Positions 21,760 through 32,985 of a DNA stretch of 64,000 nt are shown in pieces; positions within the stretch are counted from its first letter, which is position 1, and the number at the start of each line of letters is the position of its first letter. Below the pieces are notes generated by a model. It did no database searches. It saw only the letters and a list, made by a program, of their open reading frames with translations, and was not told where the DNA came from. The stretch comes from Castor canadensis (lineage: Eukaryota; Chordata; Mammalia; Rodentia; Castoridae): contig NC_133395.1 of NCBI RefSeq assembly GCF_047511655.1, positions 147,736,318 through 147,800,317 on the forward strand, in the 5' to 3' direction. A program made the position numbers and the translations under genes.

Positions 21760-21833
21760 AGAAAAATTCAGAAAACAGAACATTTTTTTATAAAGGTGTT
21801 AGGGGTGCCCAGTTTTCAATTAGAGAAACAATT

Positions 21834-21844
21834 CCCCCCCCCCC
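21834..21844 (+). repeat. C11 homopolymer
   Basis: Eleven consecutive C residues, about 75 bp from the G-quadruplex motif. Confidence 0.85.
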
Positions 21845-24800
21845 GAATTTGCTGGTGCTTTTTGGAATACATCAACTATAAATGAGATATTTTTAAGTTT
21901 CTAAACTGTCGAAGAAGCATTAGCCTTTCTCTGGGGGTTTTATAAAGGTCTTGATGGTGTTCACTTTCTCCCACATTTGCATATCTCTGAAATTTCTGGA
22001 CGCTTTGCATTTCCTGCTGAAACAGAAATTTTCCACATCCTTTAAAAAGAGGATGGTAAGGAACTCTGTCTCAGGTGTCCATCACATCCTAAAGAACCTC
22101 CCACATGCTTTATTTTCATTTTGCTGCAGAATTGATTTCTTACATTACTTGTGAATTTTTAAAAATACAGATACTTATTTTTGTTAAATTTGTTTTAGAA
22201 GAGTAGGCTCAAGTTTTTTTTATAAACAGGAAAATTGACTTGCAGAGAGGCAAGTGAGGAGCAGTGGAAGGAGATGACACCGGCATGCTTGGTGTCTGAG
22301 TGGAGAAATCACAGCTGTAAAGAGCACAGGCAGATAGTTCCCACTGTTGGATTAGATCGTGTGCACACCAGTATGTCTGCGAAAATCACATGCCGTGCTC
22401 AAACAGCTCACAGTTGACTTGTGTGGTAAAAATTCGTGGACTAAGTGATTTTCAGTGAAGATTTTATTAATTGTCTTTTTAATTGTCATTAAGCACTGTC
22501 TCTTTTGGGAAAACGTGAAATAAAAAAGTCATCTTACTTTCCTGTGCAATAAAAGTTTTAAATGCCTTTTTTCTGGTAAAGACTTCCAGCACACAAAGTG
22601 AAACTGGAAGTGTTGATGAGCACGCAACGGCCTTGGGCCTCCCCGGACTCACCTTCCAAGCTGTCCCAATAGCATGTGGGTGCTGTTGTTTAGACCCAAA
22701 GTTAGCTAAAGTGAAATTTCCAGGTGAATTTTCTGAAGGTAGCTTCTTTTTAGGGTAGGCATATGGGTAGAAGTAGTAACATCCAAGGGCAAAATGCATT
22801 TTGTTGTTTCTCTGTTAAACCCACTTACTGTTTGGTGTTTCAGAAATTCATATAGAATCTTCACAGTGGGACATTTGTGATTCTAGAAGCCCAGACGTAA
22901 ATGAATTCAGGTTGACTTCCTCTTCTTTCCTGTACTGTCAAAATCTTGTTCTTTTACCACAGACCCGAGCTGCTGATTCTTTGGCTGGACCTTCCTCAGT
23001 TAACCTCCAAATCCCTGTTATTACTGTGCTTGTTACTTTGTTGTAGTAGTTATTGTTGCTACTGCTGTGGATGTTTGGTTTGATAAGAGTCAATTGAGTT
23101 CTCGAGTATCTTGATGACAGCGCTTAGCTAAGTAGGGAAGCGATGCTGGACTTCGTGTGCATCTCGGCATTTTCACTGATACCGGCCAGTAGCGTCTTGT
23201 TTGTACAGGCTGCTTCACAGTTTTAATTCTTACTTGTCCTGATAAAGTAAATGTTGGCCCTTGATGCCGTTTGAATTTCTTGAGTGAGTGCGACCTATTT
23301 CTGATTCTGACTTTACTGAAGCCGTCTCTCAGTTTCCCGAGTGCTGCTTCCCAAGGTGGACAAAACATGTTCTGTGTGCAGGAAATGTGAGCTGCTAGCC
23401 GCATGGGGGAGGAAGGGGGAGAGGAAGCTGTTTGCAAACTACTTAAAATAAATTTGAGGGGTCAAACATGGAGCACAGTTGCAAAAGAGAAAGGAAGAAA
23501 ATGCCTTAGGTCAGTTCAGCTGGAATAGCGCAGGCATTCACATGAGCTTTAGGGCTGTGTATTTTGTGCTAATCAGATACAATCTGCGCAGCTAATATTT
23601 GGATATCTTTGGCTAGATCTCACTGCCTCTTTATCAGGGAAATTAACCTCAAGGGGCATGTTTTAAAAGTTTGATTTGGGGGACCAGATGCCACTTGGAA
23701 GAGAGATGGCAAGCTGATTCCCTGATTGTCCAAAGGCTGCGAGTCCCAGCCCTCCACCCTGCAGCTCATCATCAGACTTGGTGGGCCCTGGCTTGGGCTG
23801 GCAGGCGGGCTTGCGTTAGCATTTCGTTTTAAAGCGATCGGTGCTTTTAAATTAAACATGCATAGTTATCTTGGTGAGGCATTGAAGGAAGGTTGCTGGT
23901 TATTGAATTTGGCCCACAGTTCAGCCAGTTCAGCAGGGACTGGGGGTCTGCGGCAATTAATATGCAAGTACATTTGAGTCAGCAAGGTAGGAGATCACTG
24001 TCTTATCAGGATAAAAAAATTCTTTCCCTAAGATCCATAGTTTTTGGGAGGTAGACAAAAGCCCATTGTTTGAGATTCATATTCAAGACTAACCACCTCA
24101 GCCACCAGAATATAGACGATGAGGGAATATTGCATTAAAAAACCTTGATCCGTTATTTGTATTATACTCAGCATAGAGGAGACCCCAGGTCCTCAGGGTT
24201 TTTTTGCTTGTTGTTTTTTTTCCCCTTTTTGTTCAGATACCTTGGATAGAAGTTCAATTTTGTTGTTTGAAAAAAAAAAATCATTTACTGAAGTGATCAA
24301 AGCATGTGAAGTTTCTTTGTCCCATCAACTCGAGTGCTTAAAAAGACAACTGAAAAGGACTTGACTGTGTGGCTGTGCTCTCTTGTGTCCTGTAAATCCA
24401 GATGTGCTTTATCCAAACTGCGGTGTGACTTCCAGACAGTAGTGACTTAGCTGGGCACAACTAGTCTTTTGATAATCCACGACTTCTGTACAGCAACAAC
24501 CTGTTTTTTCCCCACCTGGCAGCATTTGGATGCGTGATGTGTGTTTTCATTGTGATACTCACTTTGCCCACAGTGGCTGTGTGAAGTCTAGAGACAGGAA
24601 AGTAAGGCTGTGAGACCTTATGCAGAGCACCATGAAGATGTAGCTTCCTCTGCCCTTAGCAGATATGAGCTCCCAGGCTCTGCACTTGGACCAAGCAGGC
24701 CTGTGGTAGGTGTGGGCAGCAGACCTAGGAGCAGCAGGCCCTGGGAACCACTATGTCCCTGCGGCCTGGGTATTTCACTAGACTCCAGAAGATAGGGACC

Positions 24801-25457
24801 CCTGATTAGGGCAGGAAAGCTTAGTCTTTGGGAATCAGGTGTGACTTAGAAATGAAAAGGTAAAGTGGGGCTCCTGGAGGCCTTTTCTTTCTGTGGAGAT
24901 TTTCTTTTTGGACCTTTGGTTTGCCCACCGCTTAATTTTAGGAATTTGAAGACCTCAGTAAAGTGAGAAAAGATCATTTTGGGTGGCAGATACTCTTTGC
25001 TGGGGCCTGATCCTTTGTTAAAAATCATGTGGCCTTGGCTGCCTCAAGAGCACTTCAGGACATAGCCTGGGGGCACAGGGCAGATGACATGGGGACTCAG
25101 CTTGGGTGTGAGTGGGTGTGTGGCTGGCTCCCTGGTAAAGGGCCTCCAGGGTTTCCAATGGGATCATGCTTTTCCATCCAGTATGACAGCCTTTTTATTT
25201 CAGATGAAGGATAAAATACTTGGGAGAATAACTTTCATTGTTCCCATTCCCAAATCCTTCTCTGTGTGTAGAGAGCATTCTGAGTTTTTTCTGTTTGTTT
25301 TCTGCCCTCCCATCAAGACCCACAGCCTGTGCTGGCATTCTGAGCAGGTCACATGCACTTGGCAAATGGTGGACATTCTGAGCACTTTTTATGTTTTCAG
25401 ACATGGTTTCGGTTCTCAAAGGGTACTGCCAGCCTCCATCCTGATTCCAGATTTAGG
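21845..25457. other. Long non-repetitive stretch, candidate conserved non-coding DNA
   Basis: No gene, SINE or LINE is recognisable over about 3.6 kb, unusual for this repeat-rich intron. Parts at 22440-22800 and 23080-24100 are AT-rich with scattered CpGs and several WGATAR/TTATC motifs, for example TATCTT near 23867 and TTATCAGGATAA near 24002. Frames here (115 codons antisense at 23090-23437 and others) carry no recognisable domain. Confidence 0.4.
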
Positions 25458-25492
25458 AAAAAACCAAACCAAAACCAAAACCAAAACCAAAA
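25458..25492 (+). repeat. (CCAAAA)n simple repeat
   Basis: About five to six units of ACCAAA/CCAAAA. Confidence 0.95.
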
Positions 25493-25957
25493 GGAAGCAG
25501 AGTGTGGCAGTGGCTAATGCAGCTCCTGAATGAGGAGTTTTGATGTATCTCTCTAGGGGAGGGTACCTCCTGCTGGGAGGCATTTCTGCAACAATAGAGG
25601 GGCCCTTTACCTCCTTAGGCTGGGTTCAAAACTTTACAATTGTCCTGAGGGTCAAGAAATGAGACATGAGCAGTGCAGGGTTAATGTTCGATCAGGATTT
25701 TGGGGGGTTGTGGATTTGTTTTTTGGTTTTTTTTATTGGGAGAAGGTGCACCAATTGAGTTTATAGATGGCAGCTAGCAATTATGAAGCTCTGTGTTTGA
25801 GTGCCTTTTGCTCTACAATTATCTTAGTTAATCCCTCCATGAACTCTTAGAGGAGAATTGTGTTTTTGTCTTTTAAATAAGTGGAGAAAAGAGGACTCAG
25901 GTTAATTACCCTAAACTCTGTAGTGGGAAGAGACTGACCTAAGACTTTTTAAAAAGC
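25493..25957. other. Unassigned intronic sequence
   Basis: No gene. MIR-like trace at 25800-25915 ('aattatcttagttaatccctcc...aataagtggagaaaagaggactcagg') is weak. Confidence 0.35.
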
Positions 25958-26162
25958 ATTTTTTTTTTCCATACTGGGGTTTGAACTCAGGGCCTACACC
26001 TTCGGCCATTCTACCAGCCCTTTTTTGTGATTTTTTTTTTTTTTGAGAAGGGTCTTGTGAACTATTTGCTTGGGCTGGCTTCGAACCGTGATCTCCCTGA
26101 TCTCTGCCTCCTCCTCCGCCTGAGTAGCTAGGATTACAGGTGTGAGCCACTGGCGCCCAGTT
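25958..26162 (-). mobile_element. Dimeric SINE (7SL half + tRNA half)
   Basis: Well-preserved reverse dimer. The plus strand reads 'catactggggtttgaactcagggcctacaccttcggccattctaccagccc', a T-tract, then 'gagaagggtcttgtgaactatttgcttgggctggcttcgaaccgtgatctccctgatc...ggattacaggtgtgagccactggcgccca'. Confidence 0.92.
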
Positions 26163-26676
26163 AAAAGTATTGTTTTTTGTTAGGTAATGTATGTACATGG
26201 TAGAAAATTCAAGTAATACTGACTGAAGAACAAAGAGAAAACATTCTTCCTGTGTTGCTCCAGTCTCCACTCCCCCCTCCATATGTTGTACCGTGTCACT
26301 TAATGTGCTTTCGAAATGGGTCCATGCCAGTACACAGGAGCACCTGCTTCTCTATGGCAGTGTGTGTGCCCACCCTGAGGGATGACCCTGTACTATTTCA
26401 AACACTACTGCTGAGTCAGTTTCTGCACACAAGCCCTGCTGCAGCCTCCATTCCTCACTCCCAGGCCTTGTGGACACCAGTACCTTCTCAGTTGGGGTCA
26501 GTGTTGCCCTTGCCCAGAGAGGCTAGAGGGCTCCCACCAACCCTGCTGCCAGGTCTGTCTGAGGAGAGCTGCCACGTACAGCCAGTCACTGAGTGGGACT
26601 GACCTTGGGATTAGTGGAGCTGCCAGAGAGGGGAAGCAAAAGAGAAGAGGCGTTTCTTTTCCATTTTCTTTTGTTT
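26163..26676. other. Unassigned intronic sequence
   Basis: AT-rich L1-like fragment possible at 26163-26240 ('tgtacatggtagaaaattcaagtaatactg'); otherwise nothing recognisable. Confidence 0.35.
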
Positions 26677-26778
26677 CCTTTTTTTTTTGAGAAGGGGTCT
26701 TGCTCTGTCTCAAACGATCCTCCTGTTTTAGTGTTGCGAGCATGGGACCTACAGGCGCACACCACTGCTCTGGGCCTT
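26677..26778 (-). mobile_element. B1-like SINE
   Basis: 'gagaaggggtcttgctctgtctcaaacgatcctcctgttttagtgttgcgagcatgggacctacaggcgcacaccactgctctgggcc' is a reverse 7SL-type SINE with a small deletion. Confidence 0.82.
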
Positions 26779-26819
26779 ATTCTTTTGCTCTGTAATGCTG
26801 TTCTTCATTACAGTCTCTC

Positions 26820-26965
26820 TTACTGAGGTGTGAATTCTAGTTACACCACTGTTCTAGCTCAGTTATCTTGGGCAACTTATACGACCTTCCTGAGCTTTAG
26901 CTCATCCTAAATGAAAAGCAGACTTACAATATCTGCCTGTTAGTTATTGTGAGAGGATGGATGCA
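26820..26965 (+). repeat. MIR relic
   Basis: 'gaattctagttacaccactgttctagctcagttatcttgggcaacttatacgaccttcctgagctttagctcatcctaaatgaaaa...ctgttagttattgtgagaggatggatg' follows the forward MIR consensus. Confidence 0.65.
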
Positions 26966-27014
26966 CTTTCCTGATGCCTATCCATTGCTGGACTCGCTGC
27001 AGCTACCCTGAACT

Positions 27015-27170
27015 CTTTAGCCTGCGTTATCTCATTGGATCCTGATAACCCCTAGCGAGTTAGATGCTGTTCCTGTCTTTGAAATCTCAGAAAGTTAGAT
27101 CCCTTGCTGAGGGTCATCTATCTCATTTGACCCCAAGTTGTCGTGCTCCAGAGCCCATTGACCACTGACT
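27015..27170 (-). repeat. MIR relic
   Basis: 'gcgttatctcattggatcctgataacccctagcgagttagatgctgttcctg...cagaaagttagatcccttgctgagggtcatct' fits the reverse MIR core. Confidence 0.5.
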
Positions 27171-27336
27171 ATGCTGGCCTCCTTTAAATTCTGCCAAAAT
27201 TGTACACATTGTACAATTGTCTGTTCATTGGGTTCCACTTCTCGTGACTCCTAAGCTGTTTTCATGCCAGACATCATCATTTCTTCTCAGGGAAGGCTTT
27301 GGAGTGTTGCTTCATATGATGCTTACTAGAAATGTG

Positions 27337-27423
27337 ACCTGGGCTGAGGGTCTAACTCAGTGGCATGATGCTTGCCTATCATGCACAAAACCGTGGTTTC
27401 CATCCCCAGCACCGAAAAAACCA
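27337..27423 (+). mobile_element. ID-like tRNA-derived SINE
   Basis: 'ctgagggtctaactcagtggcatgatgcttgcctatcatgcacaaaaccgtggtttccatccccagcaccgaaaaaa' has the A/B box order and short A tail. It resembles the classic rodent ID element more than the dimer's right half. Confidence 0.8.
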
Positions 27424-27499
27424 CTGACTTAAAATAAAACATACCATCTTTCCACGCTTCAATTTCTATGATTGGAAAGTTGGGGCAATCTTCTGTGTC

Positions 27500-27580
27500 A
27501 TTCTGAGGACCAAGGTACACCTAGCACTTCACACAGTGCCTGGCATGCAGTAGATCCTCAGTTAATGTGTAAGTTCCTTT
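27500..27580 (+). repeat. L2/MIR-type tail
   Basis: 'agcacttcacacagtgcctggcatgcagtagatcctcagttaatgtg' fits the common 3' tail of L2 or MIR copies. Confidence 0.45.
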
Positions 27581-27984
27581 TAAACTACCTGGAAGAGATT
27601 TGAGAGTTTCTCAAATGTTCATAGAATGGGTTGACCTGCAGTCCCTTTCTTTCCCTTGTCTGTGCAGGAGGTGATGGTGTAGAGGATGAATTTGGGTGGG
27701 GATGGGCAGCACTTGTCCCCTTTGGTCTGAGCGGCCAGGCAGGTGTACTTTCTGTATTGCCTGAGCCTTGCACAGAGTGCTGGTGGACAGTCATGCAGAC
27801 CTGGAGCTTCTCCCTGTAGCTCACGACCACCCTTAGTGCTCTACATAGAGGTGGTGAAAATCAGGGCAGGGGTAGCAGAACAGAACGAATTGGTGCCTTT
27901 GATTTGTCTGGCCTCAAATCTTACCATCACCTGCTTTTAATATTTTCTTGTAGCTTCTTCCAGGTGTTTAAAAAATGGTGATAA
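27581..27984. other. Unassigned intronic sequence
   Basis: No gene or clear repeat; small mirrored frames only. Confidence 0.4.
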
Positions 27985-28879
27985 ATGGTACATAGCTCAC
28001 CTTTTTGCTTTTTAGCCATTTGTAGGTATTCACTGGCACTAAGCACATCTATAGTGCTGTCAGCCAGCACCACTATCCATCCTCAGAGCTTCTCCATCTT
28101 CCTAACTGAAGCTCTGTCCTCATTAGACACTAGCTCCCCCTCCCCCTCCCTGTGTCCACCATGCCACCTCTGTTGAGCTGACTACTCCACTCCCTCATGT
28201 AAGTGGAATCGTACAGAATTTGCCTTTTTTTTTTTTTCCTGGATTGTTCATTTAGCATAAAGTGCTCAAGGGTCATCCATGTTGAAGCATGTGTCAGAAT
28301 TGCCTTCCTTTTTAAGACCAAATAATACTTCTTTGTATGGCTATACCACATTTAAAAATCTGTTTATCAGTTGATAGACATTTGAGTTGTTTTCATTTTT
28401 TGATTACTATGAATAATTCTGCTGTGAGTAGCTAGGTACAAGTTTTTGTATGAACACGTTTTCAGTACTCCTCAGTATATACTTGGGATGGGATTTCTGG
28501 GTTATATGGTTTCTGTTTACTTTATGGGGAACTGTTTTCCACAGCATCTGTGCCATTTTACATTCCTACCAGCAATCAGTGTACTCTACCAACTTCTCTA
28601 CATCCTTGTCAGCACTTACTATTGTCTGCGTTAGTGTTTAATCATACCCACCCTAGTGGTTTTGATTTGCATTTCCCTGATGGCTGGTGATGCCAAGCAT
28701 CTTTTCATGTGGCCATTGTGTCGTCTTTGGAGAAATGCTGATTCAGCTCTTTGCATATTGTTAAATTAGGTTGTCTTTTTATTGTTAAGTTACAAGAGTT
28801 TTTATATATTCCAGATAGTCCCTTATTAGGTATATGATTTGCAAATATTTTCTCCCATTCTGTGGGTTCTTTTATTATT

Positions 28880-28957
28880 ATTTTTTAAACATTAAAGCAC
28901 TCTTTAAACATTGACACTTAATAATTGTATACATCTGAGGGGTACAGTACGGTGTTT

Positions 28958-28998
<41 letters not shown>

Positions 28999-29437
28999 CA
29001 TATATATATATATAAATATATATACAGGGTGTACTGATTATCTCAGAGTGGTTGGCATATCCATCACCTCGGCCATCCTGTGTTGGGAGCATTTAAAATC
29101 TTCCCTCCTAGCTATTTTGAAATACTAATTTTTGCCAAACATAGTTAACCTTGTGCTACAAAACATTAGCACTTCCTCTGCCCAACTAACTATGATTTTG
29201 TAACTGCTAATCATCCTCTCTCCATCACCACCCCTCTCTCCAGCTTTTGATAACCCTGTTCTACTCTCTGCTTATATGAGATCAAATATTTAGCTTCCAC
29301 ATGTGAAGTGAGAACATGCTGCGTTTGCCTTTCTGTGCCAGCCTTACTTCACTTAGCAGAATATCGTTTAGGCTCATCCATGTTGCTGCAGATGACAGGA
29401 TCTCATTCTTTTTAATGGTTAAATAATCTGTTTTCCC
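28880..29437 (-). mobile_element. Younger L1 3' end nested in the old L1
   Basis: It reads as a reversed L1 3' UTR: 'gacacttaataattgtatacatctgaggggtacagtacggtgtttcaacatatata', 'ggcatatccatcacctc', 'tctactctctgcttatatgagatc', 'catccatgttgctgcagatgacaggatctcattc'. The outer L1 match stops at about 28872 and resumes at about 29440. Confidence 0.75.
28961..29024 (+). repeat. (TA)n microsatellite inside L1
   Basis: About 64 bp of TA repeats with CA interruptions, expanded from the ATATAT motif normally found in this part of the L1 3' UTR. Confidence 0.95.
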
Positions 29438-29890
29438 TCTCTTAATAATATCCTTTGAAGCCCCAACTCCTTAATTTTGAAGAAGTCCAGTTTATTTTTT
29501 TCTTTTGTTGATTGTGCTTTTGGTGTCATATCACAGAAGCCATTGCACAGTCCAAATTCATGATTTATATCTGTTTCTTCCAAGAGTTTCAGCTCTTATA
29601 TTTAGGTCTTTGGTACATTTGGAGCTAGCTTTTGTATATTGTGTGAGGAGAGGCAATGTTTTCTTTCACACATGGACATCTTGTTGTTTTAGTACTATTT
29701 CTTGAAAAATTATTCTTTCCTTTTTTGATTTATGTTGGTATTCTTGCTGAAAATCAGTTGACCATAAATATGAAGGTCTCTGTCTGGACTCTCAGTTCTG
29801 TTCTGTTGATTTATACATCTATCCTTGTTTTGAATTTCTTTCTCAATGCTTTGAATTCTTAAACACATTTCCCCTTGTTTTTTGAGGCCA

Positions 29891-30789
29891 GGTTAATAAT
29901 AGATGCTGTTGAGCCATGAGAAGGCACTGTTCCTCCAGCTTCTCAGACAGCTCTGTCTTACCTTTCCTGCTGTCTCACCTGCTGTCTCCAGCTGGTCCTG
30001 GGTTCTTAATTGCTGAGGCTTCTGTCCACAGGGGTGGTGGAGCCTTGTTTTCTGTCATCTACACAGTCACCCTACCCCGACACTTAAAGGGGTACAGTGA
30101 GTATTTGCATTGAGCGGAATTTTATGCCCTGCTTGGCAGATGGCAGAGGGGAAGGAAGTCAGCCTTATTAATGAGATAACTGAAGTAGCCACAAGGAAAT
30201 TATGTTCCTTAGGACAGGAAGGGCTCTGAATATTTTAGTAAGTTTATATTTGTCATATACTTCCCAGTTAGTTAGAAAAAAAAGGCATTGTTACTGACCT
30301 CCTTGTCATGTTTCAGCATGGCAATGCCATTACTTTCAGAATCCAAAACCTGAGCGTGAACATGAGCTGCTGGAAGCTCCATGGGGAAGGTCTGATTACC
30401 CCTCAGCTGTCCCGCTCTCATCTTTGGACACCTGTTCTGTGGGCCACTTTGAGTGTGCTCACCCTGACCACTCTCAGCCTCATCCATGTTTGGTTGGCTC
30501 AAGGATAGATAACCTTAGGTAAAACGTACTAAAGGACGTTCTTCCCTGACTTTGAAACTTGGAAAGAAGAGGCAGAGAAGCCAGGCCTCTGGAAGTCGGT
30601 GTGCGAATGGTAGTAGTGTACCAGGCTGCTGCACCTTCTCAGAGCTGCAAGGCTCTGGTGTCCTTTTTATAAACTCTCCATTTCTGTTGCTTGTGAGGAA
30701 GAAGATCCCTAATCAGTGGATGGGCCCGTGTGGTGAGGGTGAATGCCATTTTAAATTTATTTTTGATGAATGGGCATTTAACACCTGCT
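29891..30789. other. Unassigned intronic sequence
   Basis: No gene or confident repeat. Frames at 30308-30508 and 30552-30791 have no domain. Confidence 0.4.
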
Positions 30790-31340
30790 AAGAGCAGGGC
30801 ATGCTGAATGTCAGGCACTGAGTCAGCCGGCAGATAAAAGGCAACTCTGCCTGCAGGACTCAAGCTTTCTGTTCTCTGAGTTGGAGGATAGAGATGGTCT
30901 GTAACACAAACCTGAGAATGTGAGACAGATGTGCCATAGTCACAGACTGTGAAGAGCATCATGGAGGCTTGAAGTGGGAGTCAGGGAGGAATTCTTCAAG
31001 GAGGTGACATCTGTGTGGAGTCCTGTTGAGTGAGTTGGAATTGGCCTGGAAGCCAGTGAGAGATTGAGAGTTACAGAAAATGGGTGCTGACTGTGCAGAG
31101 GCTGACACCCCTGTAAGGGGTCAGCAGGCATGGGCAGCTAGTGGTGAGCTGGTGGGGCTTGCTGGAAGCTGATTGTGAAGGCCTTGTGTCCTGGGCCAAG
31201 ACATACCTGGCTTTTTCTGGAGGCAGAGGCATCTTTGAAGAGTTTTCAGCAGGGAAGTGAAGGTCTGTGGCTTACAAAGCTCACCCTGGCTTCAGTGGAG
31301 TGAAGGGGAGTGGTCAGGAGGCTGTTTTTAGGTGGGGCCT
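30790..31340. repeat. Old mammalian interspersed repeat, family not named
   Basis: Blocks in order: 'aatgtcaggcactgagtc', 'gaggaattcttcaaggaggtgacatctg', 'gattgtgaaggccttgtgtcctgggcc', 'gagttttcagcagggaagtgaaggtctgtggcttacaaagctcaccctggct'. This arrangement is a widespread mammalian repeat, related to the stretches at 14935 and 57185. Family assignment is uncertain. Confidence 0.5.
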
Positions 31341-32514
31341 GTGGGAAGGGATGGGAGACAGGAAGGAGGGAACCCAAATTAGGAAGTAGGCTGTCCTACC
31401 TCACTGGGTAAGCAGTGGCAAGGAGGGAGGAGGTGAGAGGGGCTTACAGTAGAAGGAAGGGTGGGAGGAGGTGCAATATGGGGAGAGAGATGAAAATTCT
31501 GCCACCTGAGTGAGGCTTGGCAGAAGGGCAAATGCTCAGGCAGTAGCAGCCTCGGGGCCCCTCTTTTAGGAGGTGGATGAAAGAGGCTCCTTTGACTTGT
31601 TTTATGCCAATCAGGTGCAGCTTTTGGTTGTCTGGCAAGCTGCCACATTGCCCCAGGCAAAAGTTTGGTGGCCTTGGCATTGTTGACCCTTTGTACTAGA
31701 TGGCGAAAGTATCTGCTTTGCAGACAGCCCTGGAATCAGGTATTTGGAATGCATAGCTAATGTGTTCCACTCAGACCTTTGGTATTAGTATTCCACAGTA
31801 TCATATCTAATCGACTATTTCCAAACGCCCTTGTACATTTTGACTGGACAAGCAAGGTAGGTTGCCAGTAGCCCTCCTTTGCTTGGGCTGCCTGGTTGTC
31901 TGCAGTTTTCTGGCTCTACGTCTTTCCCCAAGGGTACTGGTTTCTCAGAGACCAGTGGCTCTGTGCCTAAGGGTGTGTGGTGATCTCCCAGCCCCCTCAT
32001 CTGTTGTCTTTCTGACCCTCTTCACCTGGTGTTCCACCGAAGGGTGATTGTGTGTAAAGTAGGGCTCAATCCTAGGACTGCCTTTCCTTCCATGTGGGTC
32101 TGTGGGAGCTAGACAGGTGGGCTGAGGGCCACAGGCACACACACAGTCTGGGGGATCCCAAAGTTGGTACCCAAACCACTATGACACAAGTGTTGGTGTG
32201 GGGGGGTGGTGCGGGGAGAGTGGGCTGCCCAGATCAAGTGGCATTAGATCACCCACTGATTACCTGCCAAGAGAGGTCTTCTTGTAGCTCTTCTGACACA
32301 AGGGGAGAGGCCATGGGTGCTGGCTCAGCTCCCTCCCTGGCATGGGTAAGCACCTCACTGAAGGCAAGAGTATGTCAACATTGCTTATTATATATATATG
32401 TACAGATATATATTCTTGATGTATATGTAGGTGTGTGCTTTCTAATTTTGGCATGTCATAGTTCCACTAATGGTAACCATATAATGTTTCCTTTTTGGTA
32501 TTTTTGTGAGGATT
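31341..32514. other. Unassigned intronic sequence
   Basis: Purine-rich at 31330-31480. The 143-codon frame at 32094-32525 lacks any domain and ends in AT repeats (32388-32430). Confidence 0.4.
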
Positions 32515-32985
32515 TGTTACTGTAGTAGAATACATGGGACATAGAATTTACCATCGTCAACATTTTTAAGTGTACAACTCAGTGATAGTAAGTACATGCA
32601 CACTGTTAGGCATCCCTCACTATGTATTACTGAAAGTTTTTTATCACACCAAACTGAAACCTCTACCCACTTAACACCAACTCCCCAAACCCCTGGCATC
32701 CACCATGCTACTTCCTGTCTGTATGACTCTTGACTGCTCTGGGGACCCCACATAAATAGAATCATGTTAACCTTTTGTGACTAGCTGATTTCACTTAGTG
32801 CAATGTCTTCAAGGTAAATCCACCCATGGCCTATGTTAGAATTTCCTTTTTAAAGCTGCATCATATTCCATAGTATGTGTATGCTATGTTCTGTTTTTCC
32901 ATTCATCTGCATGTAGGCACTGAGTCGATCTTTCTGTTAGCCTGTGGTGAGCAATGCTTCTGTGAGCATGGGTGTACAGTGTCAT
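32515..32985 (-). mobile_element. L1 3' UTR fragment (L1M-type)
   Basis: 'gtagaatacatgggacatagaatttaccatcgtcaacatttttaagtgtacaactcag' through 'aaaagctgcatcatattccatagtatg...ccattcatctgcatg' follows the same reversed L1 3' end as at 27985, without the ORF2 part. Confidence 0.78.

Larger units (their letters stand above)
27985..29890 (-). mobile_element. Old L1 (3' UTR and ORF2 3' end), interrupted by another L1
   Basis: The plus strand reads reversed L1: 3' UTR blocks first ('taagtggaatcgtacagaatttgcc', 'ccatgttgaagcatgtgtcagaattgccttcc'), then ORF2-derived blocks ('gttttgatttgcatttccctgatggc', 'ttgcaaatattttctcccattctgtgggtt'). After an insertion it resumes at 'atcctttgaagccccaactccttaattttgaagaagtccag' and runs to about 29890. 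Reading frames are destroyed by many stops, so there is no functional protein. Confidence 0.85.

Noticed and set aside
28446..29862. Frames on the plus strand within the L1 region
   Set aside because: They read the antisense of an old L1; no retrotransposon protein motif is intact on either strand.
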